A stretch of DNA of 64,000 bases, from the NCBI GenBank assembly GCA_965261795.1, contig OZ253476.1:2046001-2110000 (forward strand). Reading direction: 5' to 3'. This document shows positions 31,355 to 40,251 of the stretch, piece after piece. The stretch comes from CBDCFV01 sp965261795 (GTDB taxonomy: Bacteria > Chloroflexota > Dehalococcoidia > Lucifugimonadales > UBA3495). Each line of letters opens with the position of its first letter. Within the stretch, counting starts at the first letter, position 1. The translations under genes were made by a program, and so were the position numbers. The notes beneath the pieces are model-generated. The model made no database searches and was not told the DNA's origin. It was given only the letters and a program-made list of their open reading frames with translations.

Positions 31355-33973
31355 TCATTCTGTGTCATTGTTCCATGCTGCGTCAGTCGAGCGTATTGAT
31401 TCGGTTCGCCGGACAGCAGGCACTCTATGCCGGGCAAGCATTATGGCCGGGCAAGCATTATGGTAGGTACGGCCCAAGAACTTTTCTCCATCGAAGTGAA
31501 TAAGGTGCGTTGGCGCATCCGCGCACCAGACCTCCGTTTCCCAAGAAATAGCTCTCAGGTAGCGTCCCATCACGGTACGGTCAGGGAACGCTGTAACGTA
31601 CACCAGAGAAGCCTTGGCTTCGCCAAACAGTTCCGCAAGTTCGTTGTGCCGTTTGGCGTCAACCGGCCCGTGGCTAGTAACGGATTCTATAAGGATTAAC
31701 CAATCATTTGCCGCATGATATAGCACTACATCCGGCATTTTCCCATGCAAGTCTACTGTTACGCCAAGGCTGGCAAGTTGCTGGTCTTGAAAATAACCCT
31801 CTTTATCGCCGGTATCGCCCACATAGATAACCGTGGCTCCCGGTGCAAAACGAGGGGCAAACTGGCTGAGAATCTGCTCGATTAGCTCACTGTGCGCTCC
31901 AGGACTGAGCGTTATTTCCGTATGATCGTCCAATCGTACTGGAATCATTTGCATCTCGCGTTGCATTTCCCACTTGGATGCAAGAGAGCCTATTTCTTCC
32001 AAGTAGTCCTCAAGCGTTTGCTGCCAGCGATCGGTACCGTAGGTCTGGAGCAATCTGAAGGTCTCTTCGCTTACTTGGTAGCTTGCTAATGGACTATTAA
32101 CGGGCCGGCTAGGGTCGTCCGGATTATACAAGGCGACGCCCGCTTGTACGAATTGGTGCATGGTCTGCCGCCGGAATGTTTCGCGGGTATTTGGAGCGTA
32201 TGCTCGCCCGTACTCTTGGCGGGCAAAACCCATAATGGGAGTGATGCCCATTAATGGTCGCCGCAGGTCTTTCCAGTTCCCGGCGGGTTTCAAATCAAGC
32301 AAAGCAAGAAGAGTAAGCGCGGACCGTTCGTTGAGTTGACCTTGGGGCATTTCTATTGCCTGCAGAACCACCAGCGCATCGTTAATCTTCTGTTGCGCTA
32401 GTGCTAAGGGGTCGTCTCCCATCATGTCTGCCAACTCCTCGCCTACGATGTTGTCGATTTGTTCCTGCGAAATCTCGGCGCGTTCGACTCGCCTCCCGAT
32501 GCGCTCTAGTGCGTCAAGGGCCGGATACCGCAGTGCCCGCAAGTCCGCCGCATTTACTTGGGTGTGCCCGCTGAACTGGCGAAAATAGCGGTCAACCATA
32601 CTGCTGTTCAGATAGGCCGCAAGTCCGGCCGCCATCGGTAAAGAAAGACCCTTTCGTTGAGCGTGGTACACGTTAAGATGGTTTTCAAACCCAAGCAACT
32701 CTCCCGGTATGTTGGATGGGCAGACTGACGCTACGACTCGCCGGTGTTCTTCTTTCGATGTAAATCGCTTCGTGACAACGAAGTGGCCTTCATTCTGCCA
32801 TAGCCATTTGCGTGTCTGATTTGTCACGCGAATCGCGTTCGGTTTTCTCGTCGCCTTGGGCCATTCCACGCCGCTTGGCCTGACATGCACTGGATATAGA
32901 AGCGCCGCCGCTCCTGCCTCGGGCCAAACCCGCAATTCTTCCTTTAATCGAAAATCCACCACTGGGCCTGTAGATACTTCTATGCCAAGGTCGTTGAGAT
33001 TGGCCGTGAAGCGCATCATACGGTCGGAGATAATTTCCTCAAGGTCGTTGGTTGCTATTCGAACAAAGCAATCAGAGTCATCAGGTTGAATTACCGATTT
33101 GTACTCCACAGTTCGTAGTGTCATCTCCGGGGTGACGTACTCACCGGAAGCAGGATCCAACTCGAACATCTCCACGGCGCTAGCTGAAATTTTCACCTTG
33201 GAGGGTTTACAACCCTTGATAGCGTGAAGAATGATATTTTCTTGGAGGACGTCATCGCCTCTGAATGTGGAATTGCGCTTCTCGAAAATGTGAATCTGCA
33301 TGAGACCCATGTCAGCGAAGAAAGCTTTCCGAAAGTTCTTAAAGTACGGCCCGTTACAAAATGAGCGGGGGACTATTGCAACCATTTCGCCGCCTTCACG
33401 AAGGTGCCGCGCTGCCAGAAGCAAGAACCCAGTGTATAGATTAGACGTCTCAATTCCCGCCTTGCTCAAGGCGGTCCTATGTCCAGAAAGAGAACTGATC
33501 TTTCGGTAAGGCGGGTTCATAATTACATGAGTAAAGAAATTCAAGTGGGTTGTGTCCTGTTGGAAAAAGTTGGCCTGTATCTCCACTGAATTGTTCAGAA
33601 TGAAATCTTTTTCACACACTTCCGTGGTGACTTTAATCCGTGCGGCTTCGCACTCTGCGGCGGCCTGCACTAAAGTGCGGCATAGGTATTCAATCAATAG
33701 TGGTTCGATTTCATAGCACAAAAGCCGTGCGGTCCGTGGCTTCTCAGGAACCGTGCACATCCGTTCGACTAAAGCGGCGGTTAACGAACCGACACCGGCC
33801 CCGGGATCCAGGACGGACACATGGCCGGACAAGTCTGTGAACAGGCTGGCCATAAACCGGCCCACATGAGCAGGTGTCATATACTGCCCTAGCTGTGCAC
33901 GTTTTACACGCTCAAGCCTTGACGAAGCGTCAATTCCATAAAATTCTGCAATCTCGGCGGAGGCTTCCGGCAT
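31355..33973 (-). CDS. Single-chain type II restriction-modification enzyme (N6-adenine methylase + BsuBI/PstI-type endonuclease)
   Basis: 872 aa. The methylase half has motif I VLDPGAGVGSLT (54-65), catalytic NPPY (153-156) and a target-recognition region. The C-terminal half, from about residue 545, matches BsuBI/PstI endonucleases: IYVGDTGDKEGYF, the nuclease core MPDVVLY (Asp about 744) and ILIESVTSHGPVDAKRHN (Glu and Lys), then VYVTAFPDR and DAPTHLIHFDGEKFLG. The two activities are usually separate genes in this family, so the fusion is notable. A 17-bp tandem duplication (31429-31462) removes the apparent original stop (GRTYHNACPA then TAG) and adds about 27 residues. Recognition sequence is not predictable. 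Confidence 0.85.
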   Translation of the reverse strand: MPEASAEIAEFYGIDASSRLERVKRAQLGQYMTPAHVGRFMASLFTDLSGHVSVLDPGAGVGSLTAALVERMCTVPEKPRTARLLCYEIEPLLIEYLCRTLVQAAAECEAARIKVTTEVCEKDFILNNSVEIQANFFQQDTTHLNFFTHVIMNPPYRKISSLSGHRTALSKAGIETSNLYTGFLLLAARHLREGGEMVAIVPRSFCNGPYFKNFRKAFFADMGLMQIHIFEKRNSTFRGDDVLQENIILHAIKGCKPSKVKISASAVEMFELDPASGEYVTPEMTLRTVEYKSVIQPDDSDCFVRIATNDLEEIISDRMMRFTANLNDLGIEVSTGPVVDFRLKEELRVWPEAGAAALLYPVHVRPSGVEWPKATRKPNAIRVTNQTRKWLWQNEGHFVVTKRFTSKEEHRRVVASVCPSNIPGELLGFENHLNVYHAQRKGLSLPMAAGLAAYLNSSMVDRYFRQFSGHTQVNAADLRALRYPALDALERIGRRVERAEISQEQIDNIVGEELADMMGDDPLALAQQKINDALVVLQAIEMPQGQLNERSALTLLALLDLKPAGNWKDLRRPLMGITPIMGFARQEYGRAYAPNTRETFRRQTMHQFVQAGVALYNPDDPSRPVNSPLASYQVSEETFRLLQTYGTDRWQQTLEDYLEEIGSLASKWEMQREMQMIPVRLDDHTEITLSPGAHSELIEQILSQFAPRFAPGATVIYVGDTGDKEGYFQDQQLASLGVTVDLHGKMPDVVLYHAANDWLILIESVTSHGPVDAKRHNELAELFGEAKASLVYVTAFPDRTVMGRYLRAISWETEVWCADAPTHLIHFDGEKFLGRTYHNACPAIMLARHRVPAVRRTESIRSTDAAWNNDTE
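31429..31462. repeat. Perfect 17-bp tandem duplication at the end of the R-M gene
   Basis: gccgggcaagcattatg is present at 31429-31445 and 31446-31462. With a single copy the protein would end GRTYHNACPA at a TAG (31425-31427), close to where BsuBI/PstI-family proteins normally end. Confidence 0.95.
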
Positions 33974-34151
33974 CTGTTCTGATAGTCCTCTATTACCGTG
34001 TCAAAATTGTTTACATGTTCTGGAGCATCAAGCCAAGATTAAAACCTACAGGCCCAATTATTCAATATGCTAGCGTCATGTTGGGAACTGAAGGGCAAAT
34101 ATCTTCAATGGCAGCCGATGCCTATCCATTGCGCTTTTTAAGCCCTGCCGT

Positions 34152-34188
34152 TTGTAAAACAACCTGCTTTGGGCCATAATACGGCCCA
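34152..34188 (+). promoter_or_regulatory. Promoter with palindrome over the -10 box
   Basis: TTGTAA (34152-34157), 17-base spacer, CATAAT (34175-34180). The -10 box lies in the loop of TGGGCC-ATAATAC-GGCCCA (34170-34188), a natural place for a repressor. The next gene starts at 34217. Confidence 0.5.
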
Positions 34189-34216
34189 CTTTGCATCAGG
34201 CTTACTGGGGGAAAGT

Positions 34217-35512
34217 ATGCGTGTCTTGTTGATTGCCACCAACCGGCATGACCGGCTGATGAGCCGTATGGACGCCCGGCCCCTGCCCATTGGCATGGCT
34301 TACGTCGCGGCCCACTTGGACCAAGGCCGTCACCAAGTCAAGGCATTGGATCTGATGTTCGCCGACGATTACCTGGCCGAAGTAGAGCGGGTCGTTAATG
34401 AATACCGGCCCGACATGGTGGGTATATCCCTGCGGAACCTTGGCAACCACAGCTACTTGGACCCTCAATGGGCCCTGCCCATAACCAAAGAGGTTATCGA
34501 CAAGGTGCGGAGCATCTCCAAGGCAACTATCGTGGTGGGCGGCCCGGCTTTCAGCCTTCTGCCCAAGGAGTGCTTCGCCTACTTGGAACCGGACTTGGGC
34601 CTCGCCGGCGATGCAGGAGAGGCCTTTGCCGAGTTGACCAACCGCTTGGAGGTGGGTGAGCCATCGTACTACGACCTGGAAGGGTTGGTGCGGCGCGAAA
34701 ACGGGGAGATCATATTCCGGGAAGGCCGCTGCTATTCCGCGTTCGCCAAGGCCCCGCGTCTGGAAGACCTGGACATGCACAAGTACCGGCAAGCCGGATT
34801 TGGCATTGGCATCCTCACCAAGCTGGGTGATTTCTCCTACCCCACCGGAGAGGCCGCCGAGACGCCCGAGGAGCAGGGCTGGCGGATCATCCGGCCCATC
34901 GACGAAGTGGTCCACGAAGTCAAGGACATGGAGGAACGGTTCGGTCTCCGCAAAGTATTCTTCGTCGATAACGCCTTCAATGTTCCCTTGGACCATGCCA
35001 AGTCCCTTTGCCGGGCGCTGTCGGAGGCGGACCTGAAGCTGCACTGGAACACCTGCCTTGCGCCCTTCAGTTGCGATGAGGAACTGGTGGGCTTGATGAA
35101 AGGCGCCGGCTGCGCCTTGGTCATAATGGGGCGCGCGAGGGGAGACGGCCACGGAGGGACGCTTCTGGGTGAAAACCTTGAGCCGCTGCGCCGGACCTGC
35201 CAACTCTGCGAAGACGGGGGATTGCACTACACCTTTTCCCAGAACTTCGGCGAACCCGGAGAGACTCGTGAGACCGTCGAGGAGAAGCTGGAGTTCCTGC
35301 GCAGCATCAAGCCGGCAATGGCCAACCTGCGGGTAGGAGTTCCGGTCCAGCCCAATACCTCTCTGGCCGCCACTGCGCTCGAAGAGGGGCTGATAGCCGA
35401 CCAGAGCGACCTGATCAAGCCTACCTTCTACATGGCCGAGCCGGTCAAAGACTGGATAGTTGATTACCTTAAAGAGCAGGCCAGCAAGAACCCCCGGTGG
35501 AACCTTCTTTAG
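34217..35512 (+). CDS. B12-binding/radical-SAM-like protein lacking cluster cysteines
   Basis: 431 aa. The N-terminal B12-binding-like domain (MRVLLIATNR, PIGMAYVAAHL, DMVGISLRN, IVVGGPAFSLLPKE) is followed by a radical-SAM TIM-barrel pattern (IRPIDEVVHEVKDM, KVFFVDNAFNVPLDHAKSLC, LMKGAGCALVIMG). Where relatives have TK-x-G-C-x3-C-x2-C, this protein reads TKLGDFSYPTGEA, so all three 4Fe-4S cysteines are absent. It cannot be a normal radical-SAM enzyme. It may be a structural or binding derivative, or a decayed gene with an intact frame. GGGGGA lies before the ATG at 34217. It is followed by thiolase, OB-fold and HAD genes. Confidence 0.7.
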   Translation: MRVLLIATNRHDRLMSRMDARPLPIGMAYVAAHLDQGRHQVKALDLMFADDYLAEVERVVNEYRPDMVGISLRNLGNHSYLDPQWALPITKEVIDKVRSISKATIVVGGPAFSLLPKECFAYLEPDLGLAGDAGEAFAELTNRLEVGEPSYYDLEGLVRRENGEIIFREGRCYSAFAKAPRLEDLDMHKYRQAGFGIGILTKLGDFSYPTGEAAETPEEQGWRIIRPIDEVVHEVKDMEERFGLRKVFFVDNAFNVPLDHAKSLCRALSEADLKLHWNTCLAPFSCDEELVGLMKGAGCALVIMGRARGDGHGGTLLGENLEPLRRTCQLCEDGGLHYTFSQNFGEPGETRETVEEKLEFLRSIKPAMANLRVGVPVQPNTSLAATALEEGLIADQSDLIKPTFYMAEPVKDWIVDYLKEQASKNPRWNLL

Positions 35513-35541
35513 CCGGACATAATTTAGATGGACGTAATGCA

Positions 35542-36762
35542 ATGGCAGACGGTCTAAGAGGCAAATACTGCGTCGTCGGCGTAGGCGAGACTGAATTCAG
35601 CCGCGGGTCGGGCCGCACCACCAGGGCTATGGGCGCCGAGGCCATCCGCAACGCGATGAACGACGCCGGGCTGACTCCGGCCGACGTTGACGGCATGTTG
35701 AGCTATCACGGCGGAGATTCGACACCGTCCACGTCGATTATGTACGACTTGGGCATGAGGCCCAATTTCTACATGGACTGCTCCGGTGGAGGCTCCAGCA
35801 CCGAGGCCCTGGCAGGCTTGGCTATGGGGGCCATTGAGGCCGGAATGGCGGACACGGTGGCTATTTTCCGGTCTATGAACGGCTATTCGCAGATACGCAT
35901 CGGCGGCACCGGGGTGCGGGCAGCCGCCCCCATCACTGGGCCGGACCTGATGAAACGTCCCTACGGGCTGATCAGCGCGGTGCAGAACTTCGCTTTCACC
36001 TTCACCCGCCACATGATGGAGTACGGCGTAACCAACGAGGACCTGGCTCATATCAAAGTCGCCCACAGCAACCACGCCAGCAACAACCCCAAGGCGTTGA
36101 TGAAACAGCGGGTTACGGTGGAAGACGTGGTCAATTCCCGTTGGATCATCCGCCCCTGCGCCCACCTCCTGGACTGTTGCTTGGAAACGGACAACGCGAC
36201 CTGCATCATCGTAACGTCCGCCGAGCGGGCCAGGAACCTGAAACAGCGTCCCGTATACATTTTAGGAGTGCAAGGCCGCGGCACCAAGCCCGGCGGCGAC
36301 TTCCACTACCAGCACGGGCCTATCAGCCGGGTGGCGGGCCACTACGTGGGCCCCAGGGTTTTCGACCTAGCGGGTGTAACCCACGACGACGTTGACGTAA
36401 CCGGTTGCTATGACGCTTTCACCTACACGGCGCTGTTGCAGTTCGAAGACTACGGCTGGTGTGAAAAGGGTGAGGGTAAGGACTACGTGACCAACGGCAT
36501 CATCAACTTAGGCGGCAAGAGGCCCAACAACACCAGCGGCGGCCATCTATGCGAGGGCTACACCCACGGCATGAACATGGTCATCGAAAACGTCCGCCAA
36601 CTGCGGGGCACCGTCGATGACTACTGCCCCCAGTATCAAGACGGCATCCACACCTATGACTACTCGGAAGGGGGATGCCGCCAGGTCAGGGACGCTGAGG
36701 TGAGCATGAACATGGGATGGGGCACCCCCGCGATTGGCAGCGCCCTCATAATGCGGAGATAG
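35542..36762 (+). CDS. SCP2/SCP-x-type thiolase-like protein
   Basis: 406 aa thiolase fold: YCVVGVGETEFSRGSG start, MDCSGGGSSTEALAGLAMGAI with the nucleophile-position Cys, and late GGHLCEGYTHGMNMVIENV where thiolases have a GHP-x-G motif. These lipid-transfer-type thiolases cleave or condense acyl-CoAs and work with a DUF35 OB-fold subunit, which is the very next gene (four bases away). In bacterial steroid and branched-chain degradation such pairs act as aldolases or thiolases. The natural substrate is unknown here. The ATG at 35542 removes an upstream extension that overlaps the previous stop. Confidence 0.85.
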   Translation: MADGLRGKYCVVGVGETEFSRGSGRTTRAMGAEAIRNAMNDAGLTPADVDGMLSYHGGDSTPSTSIMYDLGMRPNFYMDCSGGGSSTEALAGLAMGAIEAGMADTVAIFRSMNGYSQIRIGGTGVRAAAPITGPDLMKRPYGLISAVQNFAFTFTRHMMEYGVTNEDLAHIKVAHSNHASNNPKALMKQRVTVEDVVNSRWIIRPCAHLLDCCLETDNATCIIVTSAERARNLKQRPVYILGVQGRGTKPGGDFHYQHGPISRVAGHYVGPRVFDLAGVTHDDVDVTGCYDAFTYTALLQFEDYGWCEKGEGKDYVTNGIINLGGKRPNNTSGGHLCEGYTHGMNMVIENVRQLRGTVDDYCPQYQDGIHTYDYSEGGCRQVRDAEVSMNMGWGTPAIGSALIMRR

Positions 36763-36766
36763 ACTG

Positions 36767-37270
36767 ATGCCCTCCTACGACTATAGAGGCCAAGCAATCG
36801 TCATCTCGGACAACGACACCGAGTACAAGGGGTATTTTGAGGCGGCCGCCGAACACCGCTTGGTGGTGAAGCGGTGCACCGACTGCGGTCTGTTGCGCGG
36901 TGAGCCGGGACCGGGCTGTCCTTGGTGCACGTCGCTGGCTTGGGAATGGCAGGATGTCAGCGGAAAGGGGACCATCTACAGTTATCAGATCGTGGCCCAT
37001 ACAGTGATTCCAGCCTTCCGCGACTGGGCCCCGTTCGCCATAGTGCTGGTGGAGTTGGACGAGCAGCGAGGCCACCCCGACGCCTATGATGGCCTCAGGA
37101 TTGTAGCGAACCTGGTTGACGAAAACATGGAGCCGGAAAAGGAAGAAAACGTAGCTATCGGCAAACGGGTCGAGGTCGCGTTCCTCGACGGCCAGGGCGG
37201 GTTCTCTCTGCCCCAATTCCACTTGTCCGGTGAGCAGCCTGAAGGTGAGACTTGGAGCCATTCCTTGTGA
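36767..37270 (+). CDS. Zinc-ribbon OB-fold protein (DUF35), thiolase partner
   Basis: 167 aa. The rubredoxin-like zinc ribbon is C-x2-C (KRCTDCG) and C-x2-C (GCPWCTS), followed by the OB-fold (GKGTIYSYQIVAH, FAIVLVELDE, GLRIVANLVD, GKRVEVAFLD). DUF35 proteins bind acyl-CoA and form heteromers with SCP2-type thiolases. The gene starts four bases after the thiolase stop, so co-translation is likely. Confidence 0.9.
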   Translation: MPSYDYRGQAIVISDNDTEYKGYFEAAAEHRLVVKRCTDCGLLRGEPGPGCPWCTSLAWEWQDVSGKGTIYSYQIVAHTVIPAFRDWAPFAIVLVELDEQRGHPDAYDGLRIVANLVDENMEPEKEENVAIGKRVEVAFLDGQGGFSLPQFHLSGEQPEGETWSHSL

Positions 37271-37319
37271 AAGCTACGGCGCCCTGCAACTGGACTTCTG
37301 ATGGGCTGGGCTTACCGGA

Positions 37320-37679
37320 GTGTCAGCTACGACCTTAATCAGCTTTGACATCGACGGCACCCTGGAAGTGGGCGCCCCTCAGGGAGCTATCACCCTCGAT
37401 TTGGTCAGGCGTGCCAAAGCATTGGGATACTTGGTGGGTAGCTGCTCCGACCGTCCCCTCAGTGCGCAACAACGGATGTGGAGCGATCACGGCATCACGG
37501 TTGACTTCACTGTGTTGAAGCAGCAATTGGAAACGGTGAAGGAGCTGTTTCCGGCCCAAGACTACTACCATGTCGGCGACACTGACATAGACCGCTACTA
37601 TGCAGAAAAGGCCGGCTTCCATTTCCTTCTACCAGACGGCGATGCCCTTAGGAAGTTAGTGAGCGGGGAAGGCCCATAG
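37320..37679 (+). CDS. Small HAD-superfamily hydrolase-like protein
   Basis: 119 aa. Motif I SFDIDGTLE with nucleophile Asp, and motif IV HVGDTDIDRYYAEKAG. There is no cap domain and the protein is shorter than usual, so it resembles the minimal HAD-like phosphatases. The start is GTG at 37320. It probably belongs to the same transcript as the thiolase genes, but its link to acyl-CoA chemistry is not evident. Confidence 0.7.
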   Translation: MSATTLISFDIDGTLEVGAPQGAITLDLVRRAKALGYLVGSCSDRPLSAQQRMWSDHGITVDFTVLKQQLETVKELFPAQDYYHVGDTDIDRYYAEKAGFHFLLPDGDALRKLVSGEGP

Positions 37680-37963
37680 CCTGTCCCATCTTTCCCGCGA
37701 AAGCGGTAATCTAGTGGTCCGAAATCATTGTAATGATGGGTTGATTGTTACAAGGCCATTCTCTGGCCATACCGGGCTTAAGGAGACAATCGCCGAGCAA
37801 TCTGACATTCCACCCGTCATTTCAAGGATGTTGGTCTACTAGAAGTCCCGGAAGGTGACAGTTTCGCCCGCTGTGCATGTCAATTGCGCGGATGTGCTTG
37901 CTAGAGGGATTGGAGACCGACAACACTGGCGTTCAGCAACTCATAATGGTTTGGTAGGAGCTG

Positions 37964-39307
37964 ATGATGACCACGCAGTCCAGCCCTTTGGAAATCAGGG
38001 AGTCAGGAATACCTTTGCCTTCCCGTGATGATGGTTATGCCACGTTAATGTTGGTGGGGACTATTGGAGCAGGGAAGACGACTGTTTTGCGCCGGTTGAT
38101 AGGATCAGATCGATTTCCGTCCACTTCCACCGCTCGAACCACTACTGCGGATATCGAAATCATCGCCGCAGATGGTCCATATAAAACCATCGTAACTTTT
38201 ATGGACCCGCGCGAGGCCAAAGACGAAATTGAGAAATGCCTTCACAACGCTTGTCGTACGGCAGTAACCGGCGGCGGAGACAACAGGATAGCGAGCGCGT
38301 TGCTGTCTCCACCGGAGCAGCGATTTCGTCTCTCCTACCCCTTGGGAGCTTGGGAATCTGAGAGGAATGACGCCTTGCGTAACCAGGAACAGGTGTTGAA
38401 CCTGGGAACGACCAGCGACGAGGAGAGAGAGGAATATCAGGAGCGGCTGAGGAATTTCGTTTCCAGAATTAAGAAGATAACCCAGCAGGCCGCGGAACAG
38501 ACGGCCTCCACTGGATCCACGTTGGACGATGCGCGAATGTCTGGAGAACGGGACGCATGGATGAACCTATTTGGGGAAACACTTCAGACAGAGTCGGGCT
38601 TCAGTGAATTGACAACTGATATCTTGACTGAAATCCGAAAGCGCTTCGATTGGATTGATGAGGGATCATTCACGGAAAACGCGGACGGATGGCCTTTGGC
38701 GTGGCAGTACGAATCCAATGAATGGGAAACCTTCCTTCCAGAGGTCTTAAGGTTCTCGGGGAATCACCGAGGGCAGTTCGGCCGCTTGCTGACCCCTCTT
38801 GTAAACGGAATCCGAGTGCAGGGATCGTTCCTGTCAGAAGACAACATACTGGGTTCGGGACGAAAGCTAGTGATTCTCGACGGGGAGGGACTGGGGCATA
38901 CGGCAAGATCTGCAACCAGCATAAGCTCCAAGATCACCAACAGATTCCCCTTCGTCGATGTCATATTGCTGGTCGACAACGCACAGCAACCCATGTTGGC
39001 TGCTCCTCAAGAACTGGTTAAGGCGGCTGGCAGCACCGGGTATGCCAGCAAGCTGGCATTCGCTTTTACCCATTTCGAAAATGTCACAGGTGACGACTTG
39101 TTTACTGTGGGAGATCGCATGGAGCGCGTTCGAAACCCTGGGCGGGATGCGGTAGACACCATGCGGGGTATCGTTGGCGACGACGTGGCGGAAGATTTAC
39201 TGGACCGCGTCGAAGATTACGCCTTTTTCTTGAGAATATGGACAAGCCCACCACGCAACTTCCGAGTCATAGCTTGGAAGAGCTACGAAGATTGCTCGAC
39301 GCAGTAG
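37964..39307 (+). CDS. Large P-loop GTPase of unknown family
   Basis: 447 aa. Walker A GTIGAGKTT (32-40) and a Thr-rich switch I (TARTTTADIEI) fit a dynamin- or septin-like GTPase. So do VILDGEGLGHTA as the D-x-x-G region, FVDVILLVDNA, and AFAFTHFENV in the base-recognition position. A long helical insert (residues 125-260) separates the switches. AGGAG precedes two adjacent ATGs at 37964 and 37967. The last 23 codons overlap the next gene in another frame; at the T-run near 39224 a one-base change would fuse both. I cannot assign a function. Its accessory setting and isolated two-gene form suggest a defence or conflict role. Confidence 0.6.
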   Translation: MMTTQSSPLEIRESGIPLPSRDDGYATLMLVGTIGAGKTTVLRRLIGSDRFPSTSTARTTTADIEIIAADGPYKTIVTFMDPREAKDEIEKCLHNACRTAVTGGGDNRIASALLSPPEQRFRLSYPLGAWESERNDALRNQEQVLNLGTTSDEEREEYQERLRNFVSRIKKITQQAAEQTASTGSTLDDARMSGERDAWMNLFGETLQTESGFSELTTDILTEIRKRFDWIDEGSFTENADGWPLAWQYESNEWETFLPEVLRFSGNHRGQFGRLLTPLVNGIRVQGSFLSEDNILGSGRKLVILDGEGLGHTARSATSISSKITNRFPFVDVILLVDNAQQPMLAAPQELVKAAGSTGYASKLAFAFTHFENVTGDDLFTVGDRMERVRNPGRDAVDTMRGIVGDDVAEDLLDRVEDYAFFLRIWTSPPRNFRVIAWKSYEDCSTQ

Positions 39308-39906
39308 AGGAGGCTGCCCATCCCGAATCAAGACCGACCGGGAGAATCAAACTGTCCAGCAGGGACTTAGACATGGCCATCAGAGATGCCGTGGAGCAGT
39401 TCCATGAACCTTGGCAATCCTGGTTGGGTATTAAACGGCACCCGGACTATCCTAAAGAACACTGGACCAGAGTCAAAGCACTGTCTTTGCGCATCACTAT
39501 TGGGTTGAACGCCTACGACACCCTTCGCCCTGTAGACGATTTACGGTCCAGGTTGCAGGAGGGGGTATCGCGTTGGTTAAACCGGCAGGCTACTCCGATT
39601 GAAGATAGCGTAACCCCGGAAGAACGTCTAGCCGCTTTGACATTCATACGGCAACACGTATATGGGCCTTTGCAAAATATGACGGAGGACAGAATAGCTC
39701 GACGGAACCACACACCTTGGCAACGGGCTTACGACTACAGTGGGCCGGGTTCAAGTTATCGCAGGGCCGAGGAAATCGATAATATATATAGAAGAGCGGC
39801 ACCGAGCATCGGCTTTGACATGAGTTCGGAGGCTCAGGAATTGATCAATCTCGTTTACTTGGCGATACGCACTGCAGCCGAGAAAGTAGACGGTCGATTG
39901 GACTAA
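39238..39906 (+). CDS. Helical partner of the GTPase (or its frameshifted C-terminus)
   Basis: 222 aa, predicted helical, without membrane segments: HSLEELRRLLDAVEEAAHP, RDLDMAIRDAVEQFHEPWQ, EERLAALTFIRQHVYGPLQ, EAQELINLVYLAIRTAAEK. No family recognised. It overlaps the GTPase gene by 70 bases, more than normal coupled genes, and its ATG has only a weak GAG upstream. The same frame is open further upstream to the CTTTTTC run at 39223-39229, so a lost T may have split one 670-aa protein. Both readings are kept open. Confidence 0.5.
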   Translation: MDKPTTQLPSHSLEELRRLLDAVEEAAHPESRPTGRIKLSSRDLDMAIRDAVEQFHEPWQSWLGIKRHPDYPKEHWTRVKALSLRITIGLNAYDTLRPVDDLRSRLQEGVSRWLNRQATPIEDSVTPEERLAALTFIRQHVYGPLQNMTEDRIARRNHTPWQRAYDYSGPGSSYRRAEEIDNIYRRAAPSIGFDMSSEAQELINLVYLAIRTAAEKVDGRLD

Positions 39907-40251
39907 AATACATTCCAACACCAAGAGGCTTGCTTCGTTTTAGGGGTCAATTTTCACCGAGCAAAGCTCCGTTAGGCAACGGCTCGGGCCAATTAGCGGT
40001 TGACTACCACTCTAATACTACAGCCGCACAAACACTGACTCGCTGCTTCCAAGCTTGATCCGGAATGAAAATTAGCTTTGTTTCATTAAGAGCGGAGCCA
40101 TTAGGCCGTAGCTGGACGTTACCATTTTCAAGACTGTCCGATCCTCTAGACGACCATGTGCGACTATAGTACTAAGCAGGGTTACTCATTCTCGGTCGTC
40201 GGTCTCTCTCCGCTCTGCTTCCCGACTATTCCCGTTAGCCGTCGTGTTCCG
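39907..40251. other. Gap without recognisable genes
   Basis: 345 bases between the accessory pair and the convergent DUF1385 gene. I see no ORF with family motifs, no tRNA and no clear terminator. Confidence 0.4.

Noticed and set aside
34202..35542. 446-codon open frame opposite the B12-binding gene
   Set aside because: Shadow of the plus-strand gene; the plus strand has recognisable domains and a ribosome site.
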